Part shown: positions 16,112 to 24,028 of the stretch, one piece after another | Numbering within the stretch: position 1 is the stretch's first letter | Layout: each line of letters starts with the position of its first letter | Source of the DNA: Tannerella sp. | GTDB taxonomy: Bacteria; Bacteroidota; Bacteroidia; Bacteroidales; Tannerellaceae | Reading direction: 5' to 3' | Assembly: GCA_031277335.1 (NCBI GenBank) | Contig: JAITMM010000226.1 | Location: 1-33,385, forward strand | DNA: 33,385 nt | Program-made: the position numbers and the translations under genes | Notes under the pieces: generated by a model | Told to the model about the DNA's origin: nothing | The model's input: only the letters and a program-made list of their open reading frames with translations | The model's database searches: none

Positions 16112-17404
16112 ATGAAAAGAGAAAGTATTTTATGGTGTCGCCTGGCAATTGTGGGCGTCATCTTGTCAGTAAGTTTGGGGTCATGCGCTGAAAAGCAAAA
16201 TGTGCTGACTCCCGAAGAAGAAGCTGCCGGCTGGGCATTGTTGTTCGACGGCGAAACACTCAACGGTTGGAGAGATTATAACGGGACAGGCGTCACTGCA
16301 CCATGGACGGTGGAAAAAGGGACATTGGCTTCGCTTGGGCAAGGCACTGATTCTACGGGATATATCGTCACCGACAAACAGTATGAGAATTTCGAACTCG
16401 TGTTCGACTGGAAAATAGCGGCAGGTGGCAACAGCGGATTGCTGTATCATGTGATGGAAGATTCGCATTTGTCAACACCTTATATGACCGGGCCTGAATA
16501 TCAGCTGCTTGATAATGAAGGCTTTGAGTCTAAAGTGGAAGACTGGCAGTTGGCCGGCGCAGACTACGCCATGTATGTTGCAGACCCTGCAAAGACTGTC
16601 CTAAAGCCTGTAGGTCAATGGAATCAATCGAAAATTGTTTTCGACAACGGCCATGTTGAACACTGGCTGAACGGCGAAAAGGTGGTCGAATTTGAGGCTT
16701 GGAGCGACGACTGGTTTACCCGCAAAAATAGCGGTAAATGGGACGCTTATCCCGAATACGGCTTAGCCCGCAGAGGCGTTATCTCCGTGCAGGATCATGG
16801 ATATCGCACATGGTTCAGGAATATGAAAATACGCGAACTGCCGCGCAAGACAACAGGCCGCGAAGTGTCATTATTCAACGGTATAGACCTGAACGGCTGG
16901 CAAGTATATGGAACTGAGCAATGGTACGTCAAAGACAGCCTGCTGTATTGCGAAAGCGGGCCTGATAAAAAATACGGCTATTTAGGGACGCGCGAATATT
17001 ACGATGACTTTGACTTGACGGTTGATTTCAAGCAGTTTGCTAATGGCAATAGCGGCATCTTCTTCCGTTCATGGATCATCAGAGACGTGTCGGTCACGGG
17101 ATGGCAATGCGAAGTAGCTCCGCCTAATCTCTTTTCGGCAGGCATTTACGAGTCTGTTCCGAGAGGCCGTCAATGGCTTATCAAGCCCGATCCCGAAAAG
17201 GAGAAAATCCTGAAGATGGGCGACTGGAACACCATGAGACTCGTTGTCAAAGGCGATCGCGTCACTACATATCTTAATGGGACACAGATGATTGACCTGA
17301 CAGATGCCAAGATTGGCAGCGGACAAGGACGAATCCTTCTGCAAATCCATAGCGGAGGCGGAATCAAGGTGGCTTGGAAGAATCTGAAGGTTACGAGGTT
17401 ATAA
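16112..17404 (+). CDS. Lipoprotein with two DUF1080 (3-keto-glycoside hydrolase-type) domains
   Basis: The 430-residue protein has a signal sequence with lipobox LGSC (Cys25) and two copies of the DUF1080 jelly-roll fold. The first spans about residues 40-225 (ALLFDGETLNGWRDY, NSGLLYHV, WNQSKIVFDNG, EHWLNGEKVVEF). The second spans about 245-430 (VSLFNGIDLNGWQVYG, NSGIFFRS, WNTMRLVVKGDR, YLNGTQMIDL). The family includes 3-keto-disaccharide hydrolases and other sugar-active or sugar-binding proteins; which activity applies here cannot be read off. Surface or periplasmic exposure is inferred from the lipobox. It has its own promoter and a terminator directly downstream, with no SusC/D pair nearby. 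Confidence 0.88.
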   Translation: MKRESILWCRLAIVGVILSVSLGSCAEKQNVLTPEEEAAGWALLFDGETLNGWRDYNGTGVTAPWTVEKGTLASLGQGTDSTGYIVTDKQYENFELVFDWKIAAGGNSGLLYHVMEDSHLSTPYMTGPEYQLLDNEGFESKVEDWQLAGADYAMYVADPAKTVLKPVGQWNQSKIVFDNGHVEHWLNGEKVVEFEAWSDDWFTRKNSGKWDAYPEYGLARRGVISVQDHGYRTWFRNMKIRELPRKTTGREVSLFNGIDLNGWQVYGTEQWYVKDSLLYCESGPDKKYGYLGTREYYDDFDLTVDFKQFANGNSGIFFRSWIIRDVSVTGWQCEVAPPNLFSAGIYESVPRGRQWLIKPDPEKEKILKMGDWNTMRLVVKGDRVTTYLNGTQMIDLTDAKIGSGQGRILLQIHSGGGIKVAWKNLKVTRL

Positions 17405-17427
17405 CTCCTTTTATATACAAAAAAAAT

Positions 17428-17464
17428 TGCCGGTTTTCTTTTACGGAAAATCGGCATTTTTTTT
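17428..17464 (+). terminator. Intrinsic terminator, usable from both sides
   Basis: Eleven-base arms (17428-17438 and 17446-17456, one G-T pair) enclose a 7-nt loop, followed by eight T. An A run precedes the left arm, so it also reads as a terminator for the tRNA gene on the minus strand, whose 3' end is at 17466. Confidence 0.85.
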
Positions 17465-17465
17465 G

Positions 17466-17538
17466 TGACCCGGGTGGGAGTCAAACCCACGACCTTCAGA
17501 ACCGGAATCTGACGCTCTATTCACTAAGCTACCGGGCC
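17466..17538 (-). tRNA. tRNA-Arg (anticodon CCG)
   Basis: The minus strand folds into a complete cloverleaf. It has a 7-bp acceptor stem (GGCCCGG with CCGGGTC, one G-T), D stem GCTT/GAGC, anticodon stem TCAGA/TCTGA with loop TTCCGGT, and T stem GTGGG/CCCAC with loop TTTGACT. The anticodon CCG reads the arginine codon CGG. The 3' CCA is not encoded. Confidence 0.95.
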
Positions 17539-17548
17539 AAAGCGGGTG

Positions 17549-17556
17549 CAAAGATA
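17549..17556 (-). promoter_or_regulatory. Promoter -7 box for tRNA-Arg
   Basis: On the minus strand TATCTTTG lies 10 nt upstream of the mature tRNA 5' end, in the 44-bp gap after the sbcC stop codon. No clear -33 TTG is seen. Confidence 0.6.
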
Positions 17557-17582
17557 ACGTTTATTTTGGAAAAACTATTCTA

Positions 17583-20500
17583 TCACCACCGCATTTCGAT
17601 ACGCGAATGGCCATCGCCTTTCGGGATGACTTCGATATGTGTAGCGATGCGTTCTTTCAGTTCCGTGAGATGCGAAATCACGCCGATCAGCTTGCCTTCA
17701 TTTTGCAGATTAGACAAAGCGGACAATGCAACATCCAAATAATCAGAATCAAGCGTGCCAAATCCCTCATCTATAAACATGGTGTCTATTTTCATATTTT
17801 TACTCGCCATATTGGCCAAACCCAACGCAAGGGACAACGACACGATAAATTTTTCGCCTCCGGAAAGATTCTGCGCCGTCCGTTCCTCACAATTTTGAAA
17901 CTTGTCAATGACCGATAGCTCAAACGGATTTCTTTCCACATTGTCAACACGTTTCAAAATATAACGCTCCGACATGCGCTGCAGCTGACGGTTGGCCAGC
18001 CCGATCAGGTGTTCAAACGTCAATGCCTGTGCAAAGTTGCGGTAGACAATGCCGTCACGCGAACCGATCAGCATATTCAAGCTGCCCCATTTGGCGCAAA
18101 CCTGCTCCTGCAATGCTTTTTCTTCCAGCTTCTTACTGTTCCTTATCACATTTTCTTCATTCACTTTCAAGGATTGCATATTGGCGCCTGTCTGCCGCGA
18201 TAACAGATCGCTTTGCGGCTTCTTGGAGTCGTATTCGGCTTGCAGTTCATCGAGTGTTTTGACTGTAAACTGTTCTGACAGTTTTTCTGCTAACGCCTTT
18301 TCCTTTTCAGCAATAACTGCCTGTATTTTTGCAAGTTCTGTGGCTACATCAGTTTTTGCCTTCTCGGCATCCGTTCGTGCAGATTCAGCCTTCATGACTG
18401 ACTCCGTCAAGCGTCTTTCTTCGTCTTCAACGTTGCGATCGTCGAATAAATCATGACGCGATTTGACAAGCAGTTGTTTTTCAGTATTTAATCCCTGTCT
18501 TTCTTCTGTTTTTGCCTTCATCAGATCCTGACTGTTTGCAATTTCAGTATTTTTGACTTTTATTTCATTCTCCAACTGATTAATCTGATTTTTAAGGCTT
18601 TCCAATGCCGATTGATTTTCTTTCCATTGTGTCAAATAACTTTCTAAAATCTCTATTGTTGAAGCACCGTAGACGTTAAGGTTTTGATGGAGTTTAGCAT
18701 TTTCTTCAACATATTTTCTTTGTACTTCTTCCATCAATTGCTGTCGGGTTTTAAGCTGTTGCTCAGCCAATTGCTTATTTGTAGCGGCTTCTGTCTTAGC
18801 TTTTTCGGCTGTTTGCAAGGCTTGTTGCAATATGGGGAATTCGTTGTCGCGAAGATGATTTATGAATGCGTCTATTTGATTTGCTTTTGTCAATATATCT
18901 GCTATCTGCCTGTATTCAAGCTGTTTCTGCTTTTGAATCGACAGGAGCAAAGTCTTTGTATTTTCATCGTCAGGCATGTCAAAATCGGGTTGCACTGTTT
19001 TGATTTCATTTAAAATCAATTGCCGCCGTGCCAGATTTTCAGATAAAATTGTTGCTGTACTTTCCTGATTTTTAAGTGCATTTTCCCAATCGGCCATCAA
19101 TTTGATTAATTTGCCTTCATTCTGCTGAATAGTCTCATTTATTTGTGATTCATGTTCTTTCAGACTGTTCAATAACATCTCGTTATCACCGATTCGCGGT
19201 TCGTTGCCCTGTGCAAACGGATGGTCGAGCGAACCGCACAAAGGACATGGCTTGCCGTCTTCAAGTGATTGACGTAGTGTATACATGTCTTGAATTTCCT
19301 TGATCTGCCTGATATTTTCTTCAAGTATAATAATTTTATTTTTAATACTTTCCCGGAGATTTTTATCGGCAGCAATTTGTTGAGTCAGTTCGTTGGCAGA
19401 TTTTTCAGCAGAAGCAATCATTTCACCGGATTTCAACTCTTTTTGTCTATTTTCATAAATGACATCAACCGCTACGACCAGATGTTCGATTTGATTATTC
19501 AATTTGAGAAGGCTCTCTTTTGACGCTTGATAGGCATTTAATTCCTTATTGCATAAAATCTCTGATAATGAGGCTTTTGCAGTGATCAATTCTCTGTCTT
19601 TCTCATGGAAAGTTTTTTCCAATGATGCAAAAGATTCAAGCTCCCTGTCGAATGTATCAACTTTAGATACCCTGTCTTTCTGTGCATTGTCTAAGGCAAT
19701 TCTTTTATTTTTGCCGTCTTGAACTATTTCTTTCACTCTATCGTTTTGATTTTTGACAGCAGCAAATTCGCCCACTAACGACTCGTACGAAGCATGTTTC
19801 GCAGACCATTCCTGTTTTTGCAGCAATAAACCCTGCGCTTCAGCCAACTTCATGCGCTGATTGTCAATTATATTTGTCAAATTATTATTTTGGATATCCA
19901 ATTGAGCGATATGCTGCATGACAGGAATCAGCAACTTCTCCTTTTCGGCGATCTTTGTATCCAATTCTCTGACTTTTACAAATATTTTATCGCCATTTTC
20001 CTTTTCCGACTTTGCTTCGCGCAGGCTGTCCTCTGCCTGACGTAGCATTATCGATACAGTTTCCACATTCTGCACTAAATCAGGCAATTGACGTTTTCCC
20101 TCAGCAATTTGCGTTTGCAGATTCATCAGATCAGTCAACCATTTTTTTGCTGTTTCGATCATTTGTATTTCGCTGTCAATTTGCTTCTTTTGCGTATCGA
20201 AAATGGTGATTTCGCTTTTTAGGCGTTCTTTTTCATCGTCAGACAGGATTTTGATTTCTCCGATTTGATCAGATATTCTGTCCAATTTCTCCTTTTCCGC
20301 CTTGTTACGTTCAAATGCCCTGCGCGATATTTCACCATAGATTTCCGTCCCTGTTATATGCTCCAGCAATTCTCCTTTCGTATTTTTATCTGCCTGCAGA
20401 AAAGCGGCAAAACTGCCTTGCGCCAACATGATTACTTTCGTGAACTGCTCAAACGTAAGACCGACAATCTCAATTATTTTACTATTGCAATGGTTGACCT

Positions 20501-20870
20501 GTTCCGCATGGATTTTATTGGCGCCATCGGCTATTTGACGGTTTACGGACTTCAGTTTTCCGTTGTGCGAGCGCTCCTGTTTCCACGACGATTTCCACCG
20601 GGCGCCGCCAATCTCAAACGTTATTTCAGCATAGCAATCGCTTGTGTGACGGGTCATTACATCATTGTTTTCACTTGTGATTTTTTCCACACGCGGCGTC
20701 TTACCGTACAACGCCAACGAAATGGCATCAAGAATAGAACTTTTGCCGGCGCCGGTCTTGCCGGTGATGGCAAATATGCCTGCATCGGCAAATTCCGGCC
20801 TGGTGAAATCAATCTCCCACTCACCAAGCAATGAATTGATATTCTTGAATTTAAGCTTTAGAATGCGCAT
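17583..20870 (-). CDS. sbcC: Exonuclease SbcCD, ATPase subunit SbcC
   Basis: This 1095-residue SMC/Rad50-type protein forms, with SbcD, a nuclease that opens DNA hairpins and processes ends during repair and replication of palindromes. The Walker A motif (GKTGAGKSSILDA) is near the N-terminus. Two long coiled-coil arms flank a zinc-hook CxxC at Cys542-Pro-Leu-Cys545. The ABC signature (NLSGGEKFIVSLSLALG) and Walker B (DTMFIDEGFGTLD) are near the C-terminus. All parts needed for function are present. The start at 20870 gives the usual N-terminus MRILKLKFKNINSL. It lies 57 bp downstream of sbcD, the gap being filled by a short tandem repeat. Confidence 0.96.
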   Translation of the reverse strand: MRILKLKFKNINSLLGEWEIDFTRPEFADAGIFAITGKTGAGKSSILDAISLALYGKTPRVEKITSENNDVMTRHTSDCYAEITFEIGGARWKSSWKQERSHNGKLKSVNRQIADGANKIHAEQVNHCNSKIIEIVGLTFEQFTKVIMLAQGSFAAFLQADKNTKGELLEHITGTEIYGEISRRAFERNKAEKEKLDRISDQIGEIKILSDDEKERLKSEITIFDTQKKQIDSEIQMIETAKKWLTDLMNLQTQIAEGKRQLPDLVQNVETVSIMLRQAEDSLREAKSEKENGDKIFVKVRELDTKIAEKEKLLIPVMQHIAQLDIQNNNLTNIIDNQRMKLAEAQGLLLQKQEWSAKHASYESLVGEFAAVKNQNDRVKEIVQDGKNKRIALDNAQKDRVSKVDTFDRELESFASLEKTFHEKDRELITAKASLSEILCNKELNAYQASKESLLKLNNQIEHLVVAVDVIYENRQKELKSGEMIASAEKSANELTQQIAADKNLRESIKNKIIILEENIRQIKEIQDMYTLRQSLEDGKPCPLCGSLDHPFAQGNEPRIGDNEMLLNSLKEHESQINETIQQNEGKLIKLMADWENALKNQESTATILSENLARRQLILNEIKTVQPDFDMPDDENTKTLLLSIQKQKQLEYRQIADILTKANQIDAFINHLRDNEFPILQQALQTAEKAKTEAATNKQLAEQQLKTRQQLMEEVQRKYVEENAKLHQNLNVYGASTIEILESYLTQWKENQSALESLKNQINQLENEIKVKNTEIANSQDLMKAKTEERQGLNTEKQLLVKSRHDLFDDRNVEDEERRLTESVMKAESARTDAEKAKTDVATELAKIQAVIAEKEKALAEKLSEQFTVKTLDELQAEYDSKKPQSDLLSRQTGANMQSLKVNEENVIRNSKKLEEKALQEQVCAKWGSLNMLIGSRDGIVYRNFAQALTFEHLIGLANRQLQRMSERYILKRVDNVERNPFELSVIDKFQNCEERTAQNLSGGEKFIVSLSLALGLANMASKNMKIDTMFIDEGFGTLDSDYLDVALSALSNLQNEGKLIGVISHLTELKERIATHIEVIPKGDGHSRIEMRW

Positions 20871-20876
20871 GGAAAT

Positions 20877-20930
20877 AATAACTGAATAACTGAATAACTG
20901 AGTAACTGAATAACTGATAACTGATAACTA
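20877..20930. repeat. Short tandem repeat (8-bp unit AATAACTG) between sbcD and sbcC
   Basis: Five consecutive 8-bp units (20877-20916, the fourth with one change) are followed by two 7-bp variants (20917-20930). The array fills most of the 57-bp sbcD-sbcC gap, and its last unit contains the sbcD stop codon. Such arrays change copy number by slippage, which would alter the spacing between two genes that must be made together. Confidence 0.85.
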
Positions 20931-22166
20931 TAAGCTATAAACTAAAGACCGATACAACTCTTTCAAAACTTCCTGTTGAGCTTCGGGTACGTTGTTTTTG
21001 GCAAGTAGGATTTCAAACACATCGAACTTGTCAAGTTCATCAAGAGATTGCGCGCTTTCGTTCCGAGTCAACACCTCGTTCAGGTATTGTCTGTTTTGAA
21101 TTTTCAGGATTTCAATATTTGTATTGGCAGTCAATTCATTAGCCCATGTATCGAGATCAGGGAAAACTTCTTCGCATTCGTATAAGACTTCCACCCAAAC
21201 AGAATCGCCGGATTGGACAAGAGCATTTAAACGATTGTAAATATGCATCTTATCGCCTCTGATAGATTCGAGCCGTTGAAAGACAGGTATTTCAACAGGC
21301 GTAACATCAGGTATATTTTCCTTAAAGTCAACGATATATACAACCTTTTGCTGACCGGCTTCACCAAAACCCATCGCTATCGGCGAACCGCAATACCGGA
21401 TATGTTGCTCAATGACAGACGGGATATGATAATGACCGAGCGCCACATAATCGAACACAGGCGGAAAAATATAATTTCCAACACATTCTATATTACCCAC
21501 ATAGATATCCCTTACTCCATCGCCTTCCGTCTTTTTTCCGCCTGCCACCGACAAATGACCTGTGGCTATCACCGGAATCTTTGAAGTGTTGTAGTTTCGA
21601 CGACTATCCGAAGATTCATAACAAATCATATCTCGCTTTTTTTCTGCAATTTGCGCCAACTCTGCGTAATGATTTTTGATGCTTTCGGCGATTCGTTTGG
21701 AGCGGTCACCGTAAGTTTCGCCTTCAATAAAGCGACTTATGTCCCGTTCCCTTAGAAACGGCGCGGCACAGACCACGGCGCATGTCTCGTCAGAATTATC
21801 GCAAATCTCTATCACCTCATCTTCAGGATTTTCCGTTGCATTGCCGATAACGTGAACGTTGAGTGTAGCCAGTATATCTTTGGGCGCATTCAGAAAGCTC
21901 GGCGAATCGTGGTTGCCTCCGACGATGACCACATTCCGGCATCCCGACCGGCGAACATCGATCAAGAAGTCGTAGTATAACTTTTGCGAGGCACTCGAAG
22001 GAGTGGCATTATCGAAAATATCACCTGCAACAATCAGCAATTCAACATTATTACTCTCTATCGTCCAAAGAAGCCATCGCAGGAAAGCAGCCTGCTCGTC
22101 CTGCCTATCCTTTTTTGAATAGAGCGTCCTGCCCAGATGCCAGTCCGAAGTATGTAAGAGCTTCAT
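20928..22166 (-). CDS. sbcD: Exonuclease SbcCD, nuclease subunit SbcD
   Basis: The 412-residue calcineurin-type metallophosphoesterase is the Mre11-like nuclease partner of SbcC. Metal-binding motifs appear in order: HTSDWHLGRTL, AGDIFDN, GGNHDSPSF, and GHLS and ALGHYHIP. The start is set at the ATG at 22166, giving MKLLHTSDWHLG, the family's standard N-terminus. An in-frame ATG at 22283 would add 39 residues without family support and run into the promoter of the divergent gene. It is transcribed ahead of sbcC. Confidence 0.95.
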   Translation of the reverse strand: MKLLHTSDWHLGRTLYSKKDRQDEQAAFLRWLLWTIESNNVELLIVAGDIFDNATPSSASQKLYYDFLIDVRRSGCRNVVIVGGNHDSPSFLNAPKDILATLNVHVIGNATENPEDEVIEICDNSDETCAVVCAAPFLRERDISRFIEGETYGDRSKRIAESIKNHYAELAQIAEKKRDMICYESSDSRRNYNTSKIPVIATGHLSVAGGKKTEGDGVRDIYVGNIECVGNYIFPPVFDYVALGHYHIPSVIEQHIRYCGSPIAMGFGEAGQQKVVYIVDFKENIPDVTPVEIPVFQRLESIRGDKMHIYNRLNALVQSGDSVWVEVLYECEEVFPDLDTWANELTANTNIEILKIQNRQYLNEVLTRNESAQSLDELDKFDVFEILLAKNNVPEAQQEVLKELYRSLVYSL

Positions 22167-22235
22167 TTTAATAAAAAGTTGAACATAAATTACGCCATAA
22201 AGATACATATATTTTTCATACCGACAACAATAAAA

Positions 22236-22267
22236 TTTGGAATTGCACATAAATAGACTTACCTTTG
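22236..22267 (+). promoter_or_regulatory. Promoter of the Sua5/YciO-type gene
   Basis: TTTG (22236-22239), 20 nt, TACCTTTG (22260-22267); the ATG follows after 19 nt. A weaker TATCTTTA on the opposite strand (22198-22205) may serve sbcDC. Confidence 0.7.
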
Positions 22268-22286
22268 ACGCGGAATATTTCATCAG

Positions 22287-22892
22287 ATGCTGCTTAAAAT
22301 TTATCCGGAGAATCCGAGTCAGAAAGGAATCGAAAAGGTAGTCAACATCTTGCGCGACGGAGGCCTTGCGATTTACCCGACCGATACATTGTATGCGATT
22401 GGTTGTGACGCATATAATGTGCGCGCCGTAGAGAAGATATGCCGCATCAAAGGTGTCAATCCGCAGAAATGCAACCTTTCGATCATCTGTTGCGACCTGT
22501 CCAACGTGAGCGAATGTGCAAAAATGAATAATGTCACTTTCAAATTACTCAAACGCAATCTTCCCGGCCCATTTACATTTATCCTTCCTGTAAGCAACGA
22601 ACTGCCAAAGTTTTACACAACCCGCAAGGAGATCGGCATCCGCATCCCCGACAATGCTATTATTCGCGAAATCGTCCATTCGCTGGGCAATCCCGTTATG
22701 ACAATGTCGATTTACGACCAGCACGACCAGCCAGAGTATATGACTGACCCCGAGCTGATTCACGAAAAATACGGTCAACTTGTGGATGTGGTGATCGATG
22801 GCGGCTACGGTTCAACTGAAGGCTCGACTGTCGTGAACTGCGTATCGGACGAGTTCGAAGTGATCCGCCAAGGGAAAGCGATACTGGAGTAG
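22287..22892 (+). CDS. YrdC-domain protein, YciO-like (Sua5/TsaC superfamily)
   Basis: The 201-residue protein is a single YrdC domain. Family features are PTDTLYAIGCDAYN, KICRIKG, LPGPFTFILPVS and IGIRIPD. TsaC/Sua5 enzymes make threonylcarbamoyl-AMP for the t6A modification of tRNAs reading ANN codons. In this protein the segment that is usually a Ser-x-Asn motif reads TMSIYD, as in the YciO branch whose activity is less clear. I therefore call it YciO-like and leave the symbol blank; automated annotation may say L-threonylcarbamoyladenylate synthase. It is divergent from sbcD and convergent with cysK copy 1. Confidence 0.85.
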   Translation: MLLKIYPENPSQKGIEKVVNILRDGGLAIYPTDTLYAIGCDAYNVRAVEKICRIKGVNPQKCNLSIICCDLSNVSECAKMNNVTFKLLKRNLPGPFTFILPVSNELPKFYTTRKEIGIRIPDNAIIREIVHSLGNPVMTMSIYDQHDQPEYMTDPELIHEKYGQLVDVVIDGGYGSTEGSTVVNCVSDEFEVIRQGKAILE

Positions 22893-22941
22893 CATCTATT
22901 CCTTTTATAAGACCACGAGATATCAATTCGGCAACGCCGAT

Positions 22942-23889
22942 TTATAACGGATAATCATCAAACGCATACAGTGCGGTAGAAAGGTATCGTTCGCCGGTAT
23001 CCGGCAGGACGGCGACGATGATCTTGCCTGCATTGGCGGGCTGTCTGGCCAATTCGGTAGCTGCATAAACGGCTGCTCCGGATGAAATCCCGACAATCAG
23101 GCCTTCGGTACGCGCCAAATCGCGACCGGTGCGGATGGCGTTGTCGCCGGCAACGGGAATCACCTGGTCGACGACGGCAGGATTGTAGTTTTTCGGAATG
23201 AAACCGGGGCCGATGCCCTGGATCTTATGCTGGCCTGGCTTCCCGCCAGAAATCACGGCCGATTCGGCAGGCTCCACTCCCACAATCTGCACGTTAGGAT
23301 TATGGCGTTTCAGTCTTTCGCCTACGCCGCTAATAGTACCTCCCGTGCCTATCCCGGCCACAAAGATATCTATACGTCCGTCTAAGTCGCGCAGGATCTC
23401 TTCGGCCGTAGTCTGCGCATGAATGGCAGGATTAGCCTTATTGTCAAACTGTTGCAGGATCACAGAGCCTGAGATGCTGTTTTTCAGCTCTTCTGCTTTC
23501 TTTATGGCGCCTTTCATGCCTTCCGTTCCTGACGTCAGTACCAGGTTTACACCCAATGCCTTGAGCATGTTGCGGCGCTCTTCGCTCATAGTTTCGGGCA
23601 TTGTCAAAATCAATTTATAGCCCCTGACTGCCGCTACAAATGCCAATCCCAATCCTGTATTTCCGCTTGTCGGCTCGATAATGATGGAGCCCGGTTTTAA
23701 GACGCCTCTTCTTTCCGCATCGGCAATCAATGCGAAAGCAGTGCGGTCCTTGACGCTGCCTAACGGATTGAAATACTCTAACTTGGCAATGACACGCGCA
23801 CCCAAATGGCGGCTTGCATTGTATTTTGACAGTTCCAGCAATGGAGTATTGCCTATCAAATCGGTGAGTTGCTTTGCTACTTTTGCCAT
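22942..23889 (-). CDS. cysK: Cysteine synthase A, copy 1
   Basis: The 315-residue PLP enzyme makes L-cysteine from O-acetylserine and sulfide. The cofactor lysine is Lys47 in [12 protein letters not shown]. The substrate loop TSGNTG and phosphate-binding loop GTGGTISG are intact, and the C-terminal [10 protein letters not shown] motif is typical of CysK. A paralogue with clearly similar sequence (313 residues) lies on the other strand at 29794-30735. It is monocistronic, with a TAnnTTTG box at 23917-23924 and an upstream palindrome shared with the paralogue. A weak hairpin (22928-22940) in the 49-bp gap to the converging gene may serve as terminator. Confidence 0.95.
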   Translation of the reverse strand: MAKVAKQLTDLIGNTPLLELSKYNASRHLGARVIAKLEYFNPLGSVKDRTAFALIADAERRGVLKPGSIIIEPTSGNTGLGLAFVAAVRGYKLILTMPETMSEERRNMLKALGVNLVLTSGTEGMKGAIKKAEELKNSISGSVILQQFDNKANPAIHAQTTAEEILRDLDGRIDIFVAGIGTGGTISGVGERLKRHNPNVQIVGVEPAESAVISGGKPGQHKIQGIGPGFIPKNYNPAVVDQVIPVAGDNAIRTGRDLARTEGLIVGISSGAAVYAATELARQPANAGKIIVAVLPDTGERYLSTALYAFDDYPL

Positions 23890-23916
23890 AATCTCTTATA
23901 TGAATGAAAATTTTTG

Positions 23917-23924
23917 CAAAATTA
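23917..23924 (-). promoter_or_regulatory. Promoter -7 box for cysK copy 1
   Basis: On the minus strand TAATTTTG, 27 nt before the ATG. The -33 position lacks a TTG and is overlapped or adjoined by the palindrome at 23947-23964, which suggests an activator or operator-controlled promoter. Confidence 0.65.
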
Positions 23925-23946
23925 CGCATTTTTACAGTTCAATCAT

Positions 23947-23964
23947 ATACCCTATTGAGGGTAT
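23947..23964 (-). promoter_or_regulatory. Palindromic operator ATACC-N8-GGTAT upstream of cysK copy 1
   Basis: The 18-bp site (7-bp perfect arms ATACCCT/AGGGTAT around ATTG) ends exactly 22 nt upstream of the -7 box. The same half-sites, same N8 spacing and same 22-nt distance occur in front of cysK copy 2 (29702-29719). It lies between the upstream gene's terminator and the promoter and is not followed by a T tract, so it is not itself a terminator. Confidence 0.65.
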
Positions 23965-23973
23965 TTTTCATAA

Positions 23974-24008
23974 AAAAAAGGGAAATCCGTATCGAATTTC
24001 CCTTTTTT
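23974..24008 (-). terminator. Intrinsic terminator of the TPR lipoprotein gene
   Basis: Perfect 13-bp arms (23974-23986 and 23996-24008) around a 9-nt loop, with a run of T on the downstream side in the minus direction. It lies 20 bp after the stop codon of the gene at 24029-25720. Confidence 0.9.
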
Positions 24009-24028
24009 CTCCTACATCTTTATGATGT

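Noticed and set aside
20877-20930. Possible CRISPR-like array
   Set aside because: Units are 7-8 bp and directly adjacent with no spacers; it is a simple tandem repeat.
22167-22283. N-terminal extension of sbcD to an ATG at 22283
   Set aside because: The extra 39 residues have no family support and cover the divergent promoter region; the conserved start MKLLHTSDWHLG is at 22166.
22928-22940. Hairpin between the converging YciO-type gene and cysK copy 1 as a firm terminator
   Set aside because: Only a 5-bp stem with a 3-nt loop and no long T tract; mentioned in the cysK entry but not listed.
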